This document shows, in pieces, positions 41,040 to 53,459 of a stretch of 64,000 bases of DNA; within the stretch, counting starts at the first letter, position 1, and each line of letters opens with the position of its first letter. The notes under the pieces are model-generated. The model saw only the letters and a program-made list of their open reading frames with translations. It was not told the DNA's origin and did no database searches. Both the position numbers and the translations under genes were made by a program. The stretch comes from Moniliophthora roreri. Taxonomy: Eukaryota > Basidiomycota > Agaricomycetes > Agaricales > Marasmiaceae. The stretch is taken from the NCBI GenBank assembly GCA_001466705.2, contig LATX02000100.1, positions 186,001 through 250,000 on the forward strand, written 5' to 3'.

Positions 41040-42657
41040 CCACCCAGCCCTCTCCATTGTAGTGACAAGAGTGTGATTCAACACACTCTTCTTTCGGCTT
41101 GCTTCTCTGGCCCAGCACTGCTTTTTTTCACATCTCGACATCTTTGCTGTCATTGGGCAGCTGACCACTGATTGACATCAACATGGACCCATTTAATGGA
41201 ATGGACGACACATCCACATGGCTGAAGTGCTTCGATGATTGATTCAAGAAGAAGACAAGCTCATACAAGCTGAAGAAGTTCGGGAATCTGGTAGAAGGAG
41301 AGTGCAGGTTATGGTGGGACAGGCTTGGTGATGTAGGCAATGAATGGGCTGTGACCAGGGAGGCCTTTAGAGCATATTGGATCGACGGTCTTAAAGGGGA
41401 TGCTTCTATGGTCAAATGCAGGGACATCACGTCTTCTCCAGTTTCAGTCAACACAGTCACTGCAGCTCCACCACCACCTCCAGTCACCAAGCCAGAACCT
41501 TTGGAGGCACATCCCATGTTCTCCATTGTCATCAGCACTAGCATTATCGACCCACGTGGCATATTGTTATGTTTTTCTTACCCTGTTACTTATGCTTCCC
41601 TTTTGATCAGACACATACACCTTTCCAGCCCCTTTTTACTATATCTTCTATGCTTCTCCTTTGATCAGACTTAGTGCACTTTCCCAGTTTCCCTTTTACT
41701 ATCAGAATCATGACTCATGCCCTGACAGTGTCAGGTATTTATTATCATATCATCGTAGCTATCGGACATTTACATAATGCAGTTTACATGATAAGATTGT
41801 AATGTATTTAAGTGCTCAAGCAAGGACTTTGAGTCCTTAGCTTGACCTGGTTAATCTATACTTGTGTCACAGCCAATTGATTGAAGAATCTCTGAACTTC
41901 AGCACCCGCTGAACGAACTCTAACTTGAACTTGAAGACTGCTTGCAAAGGGTTCTACCTTTTATAAGTAGTTAGTTGACGTTGCTGCACAAGTAACGTAA
42001 CACATATATGCCAAAGCATTTACGGAGTTTTCACGAGCAACAGACCAGGAGGCAATATTTCAGGTGATTTGAGATGCCACTTTTGAAGCTGGCAAGCAAT
42101 GTGGGGTATCAAAGGGATGAGGAGAGGCTAGAGCAGAGAGTATAGAGGAAGAAAGGCAGTTGGGATTGGCAATCACAAAGCAGGCAGCAGAAAGAGAGAA
42201 GGAACTGCAGGAGGCATGAACCACCACTTCCATTTCCATTGACACAACTGGCCTCACTCCTGAACCCAAACACAAACACAAACACAAACACAAACATGAA
42301 CACAAACATGAACCTGAACCTGACCACCATATTCCTCCAATTTCCTCTGAGCCATCTGCTGAGCCAGCCACCATGCTATCACCTCTGATACCCACTACAA
42401 TGCTCATACCACTATCATCATCTCCAATATGCAATTTCATGGTTCTACGTTCCAATTCAGCATCATGACATCCATTCAGATCACTTCAGCGACATGCTAT
42501 GCATTCGCTTCGTCTTGACAAACATCACTTTCCACATCATACTATCATACCAACTAATACACAATCTACATGCCCTCTGAAACCTAATCACTCAACACCA
42601 CTTATTACCCGTCATCACCCTTCTGGTATTGGACCTGGAAAACCAGTACAAACCATC
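41040..42657 (+). pseudogene. Older gag-only element, interior remnant
   Basis: Continues from the split LTR. The gag start codon at 41183 is kept, but the codon equivalent to Arg in the complete copy (CGA) is TGA at 41240-41242, a CpG transition. The frame is further broken by a 438 bp solo LTR at 41565-42002 and by lost codons. It ends abruptly at ~42657, and its 3' LTR is missing. Confidence 0.75.
41565..42002. repeat. Solo LTR of a second family (438 bp)
   Basis: Begins TGTTATG and ends CGTAACA (inverted ends, TG...CA). It is flanked by the 5-bp duplication CATAT at 41560-41564 and 42003-42007. The gag remnant reads straight across when it is removed, which proves insertion. Its 5-bp duplication separates it from the 4-bp family. 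Confidence 0.85.
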
Positions 42658-45600
42658 TTTTTGGTTCCATTAAATTTCCCAACTTCTGGAGTGGCATTCA
42701 ACAGTTCTTTTGGGCAGTTCTAATGAGTGCCTGTCTCACTCTCTCTGTCACCTTTGGCTGGTGGCCGCTGTGTGGTCAGTTTTTTGTAGAGCCTGTCTTC
42801 TTATATTTGGACCAGATCTTCTTTGCCATACTATATGGAATTTCTGCAATTTCTGCAGCTCAAGCAATGGACAGACCTGCCAGTTTAGCACCAATGAAGT
42901 GATTCTTCTTTGGAGAGTCATGAGGTATACCAGTCATAGTGTAAACAATGCATGTAGTGTACAAAATCAACAAAACAATTTGCCATGTCAATTGTGTGAG
43001 ATGTCACAGGACCATGATTTTCTGTAGCCCTGAGTACATTCCATTGGTTCACACATGAGGATGAGTCAAGTTCTGATGCACTGAATGCATTTTTCTTCAA
43101 TCTTGTGATACTCATATAGCTTCTGAAAGTGAAGATCTGAAGTTGAGATGTCTATTAAATGAGCCAATAATACCACTTGAATGTGCTACACAAAGAGCTG
43201 ATCTGTTGATTAGATCCTTCTCTCCTATTGTCTATGTGTATGTGGTGATGTGCAGAGTGTGGTTCAGTGTGATCAGAGTTACTGCACTTAGACTCTTATT
43301 TGATGTTTGTGTAATGAATAAGTGTGTATTAGTTTATCAATATAGAGACTACAAAGGTATCTTTGTTTTATAAATCTTGTTTTTATTGTGGGTTTTCTGG
43401 TTTATAGTATCTCAATATCAAGCCTAAATACAACAGCTAATTGTGCTGAGGCAATGGTAGGACTACTCTGAAGTGATAACTCAAGTAATCAAAGACTACA
43501 GTACCTCTTGTACTGGATACAACCCTCTTGGTTGTGATCTGTAACACACTTAAGCAGGAAAACTTCTACTTCCAATGTAGCCTGAGCCCTCTCTAAGATG
43601 TGTCAATACTAGCAAAACACTAGCTGCCTCCAGAAAGCTACCAAAACTTTCTGATACAAAGTCTTCTCTTGACTCAAAAATAACTATTTGCTAAAGCACC
43701 GAACAAATATCTGGCTTTGCTGTCACTGTCAAGTTTGGTTTATAGTCTTATATCTCAACTAGGTCTACTCTGAGTCCCTAGGGCCTGACATGAGGAGGAA
43801 GATCTGATCGAATGTGATTTCTCTATACAAACAATAGCCACATACAAATCGCATAGTGGTAGGGCAGATTCCTCTTGCTTCCACCTACAGAATGTCTGTC
43901 CTTATATACTGCTGGAAACAAATATTTACAATAAAATTATAATAATAGGTATATATCATACTGGTCACAGGAAAAATCACCAAATGAACATATATGGGTT
44001 CAGTCCTTTGTCACAATAGTAATCCCATACTATATATAGGTATGCAGGTCACCAATAAATGCAATCTTGGATATCAGAAGCATGACTCAAGCTATCCATG
44101 CAGTATATGGGTATCTAGGTTCAGAATCCATTGCTACTGCATAGAAGTTCCTCATCCCATTTTTCAATAGTCAGAAATACTCTCAACTTCCATAGGAGTC
44201 ATTGAGTATTTCCTTGTTTCATCTGTCCTATCTGACTGACTGATTCTTATCTCTTATGTTTCTTCTCTCATTTATCTGTCCTATCTGATTTCCATTTTAT
44301 CACTTTCCTTCTATCTTTGGAGAGATCATTGCATCACCATCTCAGAATGCAGAGTGATCATATACTTGAGCTAATATTTCATTATATATCTGATTTAGAT
44401 ATTGTCATATCCATTCTCTTGGTATATTATAGGTATCATCCTGAGCTTGAATGAGCTCTCTGAGAGTAAATGAAAGTTTTTTTAAAAGTTAAAATATCCC
44501 CTTGATACACCATATATATGTTCAACTATTGATGTGTCTCCTTTTGAACAACACTGTATAGAGGTCCCTACAGGTTTCAGGATGCTTGATGCACAGTATT
44601 AAGAGTCTATAAGTGACTTGGTACCCATGTGGGGCATACCATAAGTACAATTAACTTATAGCTTTGTGCCATCAAGCATATATAGGTTTTGACTGACTAC
44701 TCAGGCTCATATCAGTCCTTCTATTTCCATGTTTCTTATTTTTTCAACTGTTTAAATATGTCCAAATGACATTCATATGTGTGAAATTTGAAAGGTTTAT
44801 AAAATTGGTGTATTACCAACTCTGAATGCAATTGGTTTCAGAAGGATTGCATGCATAGGATTTTAATTCAACATTCACTTAATAGATTCCCTGAATCAGT
44901 CAGTAGCTAAGGTGAAATACCTCAACTAGGTCTATGGCCTTTCCTACTGCCATTTCTGCCTGGATCACCACCTGGACCACTACCAGGTGGTCCTCCAAAT
45001 CCACACAGATTCAACCCTCCACAACCTGGTCCTCCTCTTTCTCCTGAAGGTCAATTTGATTGACCTTTGTGATTGAAGTTTCCAGTGTTTTGTCAATCAG
45101 GGTTCCTACTACTGTTATTATTATTTGACCAAGGACATTCATCTTCAGGCATGTTAATTTTTGTTTTAGGTGGTGACAGCAGTGGTAGTGGAGCTGATCC
45201 ACCCATTGCAAACAGGTTGGGAAGAGCTGAAGCCTTATATCTATAGTTTGAGGTTCCAGTTGTCTGTGTTATGTGTGGGTTTGACAGAAATGCTTCTGTC
45301 TTCATAGTGTAAGTTGTGAAGGGTGTAGGTCAGTTCAACAGCATGCCTTCAGTCATGAGAGGAATTGGAGAATCAGGAGGCTTTACTCCTGGATATGAAA
45401 ATGGTGCTGGGTGACTTGGGGTATATAGTGTTCATTGAGGTGTACCATTTCCTCTTATTGAAGCACCTGGTGTTTCAGCTGCTTTGGAAAACCTTGCAGG
45501 TTTGAATTTGGGAGTCAATATAGGTGGTGGTGCAAACCTGGTCTTCAGTGTCAAATGGTATGGTTCCTTCAACCTTGTGCTCCCCAGAAGGTAGTTCATC

Positions 45601-47570
45601 TTCTGTTAACCATGCTTGCTTTCCTTATTGTATGTCTTTTTGTTTATAAATTGTGAGGGTGCCAAGAAGAGATTAGATTGGGAAGATAAAATAGATTTGG
45701 TTGATTCTTGTGTATTAATATTAGTTGTAATGTTATCTGGCTCTTGTTGCATAGGAATGTGTTCCAGGACTCCAGGTATCTCCTCTAACTTCAACTTCCC
45801 TTCATCTCTACCAGAAGGAAAGTTTCCTTCCATTCCCACTCTCCATTCCTCAATCCTAGGCATCCAAGTCTTAGCTCCTGCCACTATCTTCCTTGCCTGA
45901 CCCCTCACCTCTACTACCCATGAGTTGTCATCATCTAATTCAGCTTCTATCACCTCTATGTTACCTTGATACTCCATCTTTTGCTTCTTTCTTGCAGTCC
46001 TTCTTTGTTGTTCTCTTTCATTCCTAGCCTCTTCCAACTCTGTTGTTGTGTCTACTAATTGTATATGCAACTTCTATATCTTTCCCAAGTTGTTATCTCC
46101 CAACTCCTCCTCATCTATCCTTCCCCTTATCCTTTAATACCTCTTCTTCACATTCTTGACCATATCAAGACATTCTTCCAGGACTACTTCATCAATGAGG
46201 AAGTCAGTTATGTTTGTCATGACCAGAGATGTTGCACAAGCAGACTGGTGTTTGACAATAGATGACCTATTGTCATTGGCATCCTGAGACATTTGAGGCC
46301 AAGGTGTTGTTGATAGAAGTTTCTATTTTGAGTCATTCAGGATCTGTTGCCATGTTAGCCATGCTCTCAAAGCTATACTGCTTTTAATGCTCAGAAATAT
46401 GACATGCCATATTCTCTATAAAGGTCTGTTAAGGTAACCAGTAGAATAGGTGTAAGATATGAGGCTGTTAAGGCAGAGTGAGCATGACAAGGTGGTAAGA
46501 TTCAAGGATATTGCTTTCTACATGCATGGCAAAAATATATATATTGGTCACAGACTGGAGATCAAGATAACCTAATTTAGTAGTGAGATAAAGCCATCAG
46601 GATTTTCTCATGGCACTTTCCACTCATTTTCATCCACTTCCACACTCAATTCTGGCCATTCTAACCTGTTCAGTAGAATCATTTGGTCATACAATAAAAC
46701 TATATCATTTTAATTTCTAGCAGCTACTGTGTGGACTCTCACAATTTGTGATTTTTGATGAAAAAGTTCAGCAAAGTGGAAAGTAGGGAGGAGGGTTCCA
46801 GACCCCTGAAAGTGAGTCACTGAAACTTGTTCTACTAGTGTCCTAATGCACAGAAAACCTGAATCTAGCAAAAAGCTGGGAAATTTGTGGAAAGTGGGGA
46901 GCAAGATGGTGATTTCCTGATGCAAGATAGATTGTAGATGCCTCACACCAGCTCTGAATGCAATTGGTTTTGGGAGGATCATGTGCATAGGATCTGCATT
47001 CAATGTTCACTTTCCAGGCTTTGTCTATGTCATGTTGTCTCTTGTTCTCCCTGGGCTACCAGATTGTTGCTCACATATGAGTTGGCTTTCACCCATTTCA
47101 CCAAATAGAATTCTTTATCTTATTTTATTGTTCTCTTTGCCACAGTTGATTCATAACCACCATCAAACTCCACAGCAATGCATATTATTCCATCATTTCA
47201 AACACTGGTGCCAATTAAGTATGCCCTGCAGGCTGCAGGATCTGGTTTTTCTACATCTCACATTGCACTTGTTCAGCACTTGAGTAGTCTTATCTGCTAT
47301 CTATCCACAGGTGAAACGTCATGATGGACATTTCTTTCCTCAAACAGAATGAACCCCATTTGATTACTGCATATGGGGTAGATAATGGTGCAGAGTTACA
47401 GTATATGTTGAATGAAGGGTATGGACAGAATGAAAGCAGTTTCAAATGTGGATTGTGAGCTTGATTTTTCATTTGGGAAGGTGTGCTATAGTTCAAGTTT
47501 GTCTTCAAACCATTATTCATCTCACTCTACACAGATCCAGATCAATGCCTGGACCCTTGCACTGAAGAGT
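42658..47570. other. CpG-depleted transposon remains
   Basis: No intact gene. A 65 bp string around TCTGAATGCAATTGGTTT recurs at 44819-44881 and 46949-47012, and the 18 bases before the first of these recur at the window start, so at least one dispersed element is present. Minus-strand gag-like pieces lie at 44930-46070. TG/CA excess and CG scarcity hold to ~47570, where normal composition returns. Confidence 0.6.
44930..46070 (-). pseudogene. Decayed gag-like retroelement region
   Basis: Minus-strand frames include a 154-codon piece (45606-46070) rich in Glu, Arg and Lys (TELEEARNEREQQRRTARKK) and a Gly/Pro-rich piece near 44940-45000 (GGPPGSGPGGDPGRNGS). Both are common in fungal LTR-element gag proteins. 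Frames are broken and no zinc knuckle or polymerase is visible. Assignment is by composition only. Confidence 0.4.
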
Positions 47571-48335
47571 GTACTAGAATATGAAGGATAGTTGTGCCGG
47601 ACACGTGGAGCACATGTACATATGTTTGGTGCAGAAAAACAGAGAAAGAGCCGACCATATATGAAGTGATTTGGTAAGGGCGTGATCATCTCAGTTGAGC
47701 ATCACCACAGTGGATTGATTTTGTGTGTCAGACAACACACCTCCAACTATCTAAGGTATGGAACACTCAGTATTATGGATATAATTGGCACAAGGATTGA
47801 ATAAGGGTACAGGACACTGCCAGAGAAAATTATGCATTCTCCGTGTCCGGAAATAAGATCCTCCGACATTGTATAAGTTGCAAATCAAAGCAGTGTCTTG
47901 TGTGATCCGACGCTAGCAGTTAGGGAGTAGCATTTAGGTCAAAGTAATCTTTAGATCTACCAATTTACTGTCTTGCAATGACTTAAAGTGTGCAACTTAG
48001 GTTTCCACAGAAAAAAAAACCAGTCAAGCTAGGCTGTTCAGCTGCAAGGAGGCAAGAAGGCAAGGGCTATGAGACCAGCATCCGCCAAGAATTTTTTTTC
48101 CATTCTCATGATGGATGGACACATAGCGTGGGCCCCATCAGTCTTTGACTTCCTCACATCACCGGGACTCAAGATATTCTGAACTTCATGGTCTAGACCC
48201 AATATCAGTCCTGCTACATCAGCCAGGTATGCATTTCTATGGAAACCACATATTGAAGTCATCAGATGGTCGCTTTTTGTCCCCACAGCCCTCGTATGTT
48301 ATATCAATACCATGTTGCAATGATTGTGTGAAACC
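47571..48335. other. Intergenic, upstream of GH76-like gene
   Basis: Composition returns to CpG-normal. No gene is recognised; short frames around 48038-48330 lack domains and partly overlap the leader of the next gene. Confidence 0.4.
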
Positions 48336-50593
48336 ATGCATTCTTTTGGTCCTGCAATCTCTGCTTCTGTTTCCCTACTCCTGCTAAATGTGCCATTAGG
48401 TTCAGCAACAATGCCAACACTAAACGTGCCTCCCAGCTGGCGAGTGTGTCTTACTTTTGCTCTCATATAATTGGAACCCTTCTAATGAATTCAAGGAACC
48501 AAATATAACAGTACCAGTTGATGAGAGAAACAGCCTTGCTAGCAATGCATTGGATATTGCTATAAGTATGCTTGATGGAAACTTAACACGTCCAGGTATT
48601 ATCATATGTTTATTGCAGAGAACAGGCTGATATACTTCTGCCAGGGGATGTGGTTGTAACGCTCAGCCTTCAGGCATTAATGTCTGAATTTGATTATACG
48701 ACCAATCAGACTAAATACCGGAACACAGTGGGACAATTCTTTTCACAATATACAGATATGTCTCTACTTTCTAAGACGATGAAGTGCGCAGGGTTATAAA
48801 TGTCCTAGTGCTTTAACTGAACTATGTTCTAGCTTGAGTGACTCAGTATGTCAACAAGCCTAGTTAATCAACTCTGTTCACCCTCTAATCATATTTACAC
48901 AGACTGCCAATGATCTGTACGTTTCTTCTACTCTCCTATGAATTGGTTGATGAAAATGTTTGTTTCAAGTATATTTGGATATGCAGCTATCCGGGCATAT
49001 GCTGCATATAATGACAGCCGATTTGTGAAAGCTGCTGAAGGTGCATGGGCCTCTGGGAGACGCTACACGTTATTGGAGGAAGATATTAGTTCTGGCAGAG
49101 GGATTCCTGTGCCTGATCAACCTCAATTAATTTGTCAGGGCGGTAAGACGCCGCTGATACACCTTCACCACCTGGTGCTAATCCTCATTTTCCAGAAAGC
49201 ATGGCGGGTGGTACAACAAATGTAAATTTTGGCTTCTATTTCGCCATAACGGTATTCTGACACCAAATAGATAGGATTCGAGCATGAATTCCACGGGATG
49301 GAAACCGGGTAGGCACTCTTCATTTAATAGCGGGTCGTCGGGAAATGCTTACACTTATCATTACAATCAGACTTTTTCTGACGTGAATCCAAGCGATGGT
49401 GTCCCTCAAGTGCATACTGACACTAGTTTATAGACTCTCTACGTTACTCTATGAGTCTTCTTCAAATTACACATACTTGAACGCTGCCAGGCAATCAGCC
49501 GAGTTTATTCGTTTGCACCTTTATCAGCCACCTGGTTTAATTCTTCAATTTATATCCAACCAGAACTGCACACGTGCAATCGGTGTGTCTCCCATACATC
49601 CAACAGGGCTCTGGATCCAAGGACTGTCCATCTTATCTTCCGTCACTGGTAATTCTTCTATGATAGCACTGTGAGTTAATTTTTGATCTTCTTTAATATT
49701 ATTTATTTTGGGCAATAGAATTCAGCAGAGTATCGTCGCAGCAACAACTCAGACAGGACTTTGGCAGCAAGAAAACGGTGTTCAAGGTGAGCAGAAGCTC
49801 TTGCTCACAGGTTACTTTTGAATTGACTAAGTGAGCTCAGGAAATGACATTCCCTGTATATACAACGGGTGGTTCATACGCGGATTGAAAACTGCCTACA
49901 ACCGACTCGGGTCGTCGAACGATTTGAGAAACTACGTAGAATCATATTTATCTGTACAAGTGAGTCAACCCAATTTCTGATAGTCTCCTTCATTCAAGGA
50001 AGTTCTAGTACAATGCCCTGCTTGATCTTGCATCAATTAACCGTGCCGTGTATGCAGGAAAATGGTCAGGCCCTGCGCCATTTTCACCGGGCATTGACAA
50101 TGAAACTGCTGCATCGGAAGTTCTAATTGCCGGTTTACCGGTGCGTATGCAGGATTCAAACTCAACTCCGACATCAGGCGACAAGCCTCCCCAACTGACG
50201 GTTACCGTCACTTCGAACCCAACACCTGCATCGAAACCTTTGGGTGCTATTGTGGGTGGAATCGTTGGAGGCATTGCTCTCATTGCAGGAATCATTACAT
50301 TGTTGTGGATTTACACACGGAAGCGGTCTAAAGACATCCCTCCTCCAATACCATTTGAGTTGGGGAAGGAGAGTCGAGAGAAGACAACGGAGCACAATGT
50401 AGTCCGTCGGGGACACATGAAGAGTCACGGATCGACGCCTGCATCTTCGGAAGAAACGGCACGTTCGTCTACTCCGGGAACGACTAGCAGCCAACAACGT
50501 GGTGATCTAGCCATTGAGGACATGGTCAGGGTTCTATATCAACAATTTCAACCCGAAGCACCACCCTCTTATCGACCTAGTCAGTCTGTGTAG
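48336..50593 (+). CDS. GH76-like glycosidase, membrane-anchored
   Basis: Secreted glycoside hydrolase family 76-like protein (alpha-1,6-mannanase type, cell-wall mannan processing) with a C-terminal anchor. Exon 1 (48336-48443) encodes a signal peptide (ISASVSLLLLNVPLGSA) and PPSWR. Exons at 48496-48595 and from 48645 carry DERNSLASNALDIAI and MSEFDYTTNQTKY. Then GYAAIRAYAAYND, ESMAGGTTN, NYTYLNAARQSAEFIRLHLY, GLWIQGLSILSSVTGN, GWFIRGLK, VQYNALLDLA and KWSGPAPFS follow, in family order. Near the end comes a membrane helix (GGIVGGIALIAGIITLLWIY), then a basic and Ser/Thr-rich cytoplasmic tail. Not resolved: the junctions in ~48760-48940 and 49225-49440, where no choice of introns was convincing; a lesion there is possible. 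Family assignment is good, activity unproven. Confidence 0.72.
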
Positions 50594-50949
50594 ATTTGGA
50601 CTATCCCACCTGTATTTGATATTTCTTAAATCAGACTCGGAGCCATTCTCATAGCTACGATCCAAACTCACTTTCTTTTATCTTCTGACAGTGTTCTAAG
50701 TATATAACTTAGCAAGGAGGAAGTCGTGAAAGAACATTCAGGAACCATCAGGATGTGTAGAATTCGAGATTCAGACACTTACATACTACGTTCCTGAAGG
50801 CAATGGTGACTGTTCAGTTGAAGGAGTGTGACAAAATGTGACACGGTGTCCCGAACCGACGCGGCGCAGAACACTCTTTGCTCTTGACAGTCATCATCAA
50901 TTGCTGACGACAGCTTTCCTTCGCTCTTGAAACATACACGTTCCCTTCG

Positions 50950-51070
50950 CCCTCACGGAGCTCCCTCAAGAGGTCACCAATCACATCGTTGACCAATCAT
51001 GTATACGATGCTACCCTCTTCGCTACATGCCAATCTCCTTGTTTCATGTATGCGTCGTCATCCCTCGCGT
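50950..51070 (+). pseudogene. Possible F-box fragment
   Basis: The frame reads LTELPQEVTNHIVD, a typical F-box beginning. After that the likely continuation (YDATLFATCQS) is in another frame. No further homology is seen before the SDR remnant. A short decayed F-box start is the best guess. Confidence 0.3.
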
Positions 51071-51613
51071 CTACCATAATCGCTTATGCCATTGCAGCGA
51101 TGATAATGACAACGAGAACCTATGCGTCCCTTCATCAAAGGAAGGAGACGGTTTCGCCTAGTTCTGTACTCGAGTACCATACTTTCCCAATTCATTATAG
51201 TCAACACTACCGTCGCAACCCCAACCAACAGCGAACCTTTTCATCTCTTTCGACGTGACTCGCAATGTTACCTGCCTACAATATCCATAGCCACCGTCTA
51301 TTTTCGCTGGAAGGAGGGGAGTAGTCTATCTGGGGTCGCTGGAACCCCATTTTGCGAGCTTGTCAAGCCATATTTGCTAAATGGTATATCGCACACATGC
51401 CATTTGGGATCCACTGGAAGCTTCTTCATTCGCATAACTTATCGTCCGAGCGGCAAATCCAAGAAGTTCCACGGAAACGATGACGTTCGTACGCCGACTT
51501 CATGGTCATGTGAAGCTGTGGGAAGAAGCCGACCCAGCAAATTCACAAACTTTGATAATCTTGATACGGTTTACCCACTACGTTCACTATGGCTCCTCTT
51601 GTCTGGCTCATTA

Positions 51614-52255
51614 CAGGTGCATAATAGCTGCTCATCAATGAACTCACACTCACGATCCGCAGGTACTTCATCGGGTTTCGGTAAACGCCTTGTCGCCGCG
51701 GCCCTCAAAGAAGACGACTGCGTCGTCGCTACAGCTCGTTCAGTCTCACACATCTCAACACCCCATTTCTTCCCCTGTTCTAACTCAGAGAATCTCAAAA
51801 CTCTTGAGCTTGACGTTACGTGGCCGCTAGAAACCGTTCAGCACGCCATCGACACTGCTACCCAGCTTTTCGGCCGGATAGACGTTCTAGTGAATAATGC
51901 AGGCTACGCGGTGAAGATCCTGGTAGAAGCACCTATGGTGCCCGAGAAATACCACGGGTTTGATGGCAAGCTGCACCTATCTCGGCATCAAATATGAAGG
52001 GTTTTTGGGCTGGGAGGGCGCCCGCCGTTAAAGCCCACCGTTATTTCTGGTAATTCGCGATTTCTGAGGGCGAGGGCACTCCAAGTTCCAGATCACGTCT
52101 GAAGATTTGACCTTTTAATCCCGCACTTCCCGTTCCATCAATTGTCGCCGTCGGCGCTTGTTCCCGAGTCCCGACTATCAACTGCACAAATACAGATCAA
52201 TATCCGACTCTTGACATCAAACCACCATCATGCCGTCGCCTCAGTCCACTCAGAG
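51614..52255 (+). repeat. 642 bp direct repeat, copy 1
   Basis: Starts CAGGTGCATAATAGCTG and ends CAGTCCACTCAGAG. It covers the SDR intron 1, exon 2 and ~250 bp of other DNA that ends in a new ATG (MPSPQSTQS...). I see no difference from copy 2. Confidence 0.9.
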
Positions 52256-52345
52256 TCCCTTTCCCTTTCCGGATTTATCGCCGAAGTGTCGAATGTAGTA
52301 TATGTGCCCCGTGTTTAGTTGCTGGTAAGTTTCTCAAGTGCTATT

Positions 52346-52987
52346 CAGGTGCATAATAGCTGCTCATCAATGAACTCACACTCACGATCCGCAGGTACTT
52401 CATCGGGTTTCGGTAAACGCCTTGTCGCCGCGGCCCTCAAAGAAGACGACTGCGTCGTCGCTACAGCTCGTTCAGTCTCACACATCTCAACACCCCATTT
52501 CTTCCCCTGTTCTAACTCAGAGAATCTCAAAACTCTTGAGCTTGACGTTACGTGGCCGCTAGAAACCGTTCAGCACGCCATCGACACTGCTACCCAGCTT
52601 TTCGGCCGGATAGACGTTCTAGTGAATAATGCAGGCTACGCGGTGAAGATCCTGGTAGAAGCACCTATGGTGCCCGAGAAATACCACGGGTTTGATGGCA
52701 AGCTGCACCTATCTCGGCATCAAATATGAAGGGTTTTTGGGCTGGGAGGGCGCCCGCCGTTAAAGCCCACCGTTATTTCTGGTAATTCGCGATTTCTGAG
52801 GGCGAGGGCACTCCAAGTTCCAGATCACGTCTGAAGATTTGACCTTTTAATCCCGCACTTCCCGTTCCATCAATTGTCGCCGTCGGCGCTTGTTCCCGAG
52901 TCCCGACTATCAACTGCACAAATACAGATCAATATCCGACTCTTGACATCAAACCACCATCATGCCGTCGCCTCAGTCCACTCAGAG
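52346..52987 (+). repeat. 642 bp direct repeat, copy 2
   Basis: Offset exactly 732 bp from copy 1, with a 90 bp spacer between the copies. By eye it is identical along the whole length, which implies a very recent duplication or an assembly artefact. Confidence 0.9.
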
Positions 52988-53459
52988 ATAGGTGGGTAGA
53001 AGATTGTTCCGCCCGGGAGTTTATGAATACAGCAACGTATCCATTCTTACTTTACAGAGCAAACAGCGAGGAGGCCCTGAGAAAGCTGTAGAGTTGATTG
53101 TGGACGTCGTGAAGTGGGAAGGACGTGCTGCTGGGAGACCGTAACCTTTGTATCTGCCTCTTGGGGCGGACGCGGCAGAGGCGGTGAAGGAAAAGTGTTG
53201 TAAAGTTGCGAACGACATGAAGCTACAGCTTAATGGGTATTAGTACACTTCACCATTCATTATGTCTCATGATCTGTACAACTGGATAGAGAAGAGACAT
53301 GTGTAATTCGACCACATGAGGCGTCATTTCCAAAGACATAAAAGGGGAATATCACAAGTAAAAGTCAAAGAGAGAAGAGGCAAAATGACCAGATATTGCG
53401 TAGGGTTCACCAGTCGATGCTTCACGTCCCAATGACATCCAACGATGGAGCCAGCTGCA

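Larger units (their letters stand above)
51589..53222 (+). pseudogene. Broken short-chain dehydrogenase/reductase
   Basis: Exon 1 (51589-51616) and exon 2 (from 51663) encode an NAD(P)-binding start: MAPLVWLITG then TSSGFGKRL (TGxxxGxG), LDVTWPLETVQHAI and the NNAGYA motif. After that the reading leaves the family and stops at 51997, so the catalytic YxxxK part is absent. The C-terminal end reappears at ~53061-53222 (GGPEKAVELIVDVVK, LYLPLGADAAEAVKEKC) but with an in-frame TAA at 53142-53144. Between them lie two direct copies of a 642 bp segment that contains exon 2. Not functional as an SDR. Confidence 0.78.

Noticed and set aside
45606..46070. 154-codon minus-strand frame as an intact gene
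   Set aside because: No start or splice context, CpG-depleted surroundings and broken neighbouring gag-like pieces favour retroelement debris.
51122..51997. 291-codon open frame on the plus strand
   Set aside because: Its first 155 codons have no domain, and it only fuses by chance with SDR exon 2. The SDR start at 51589 with a normal 46 nt intron explains the homology better.
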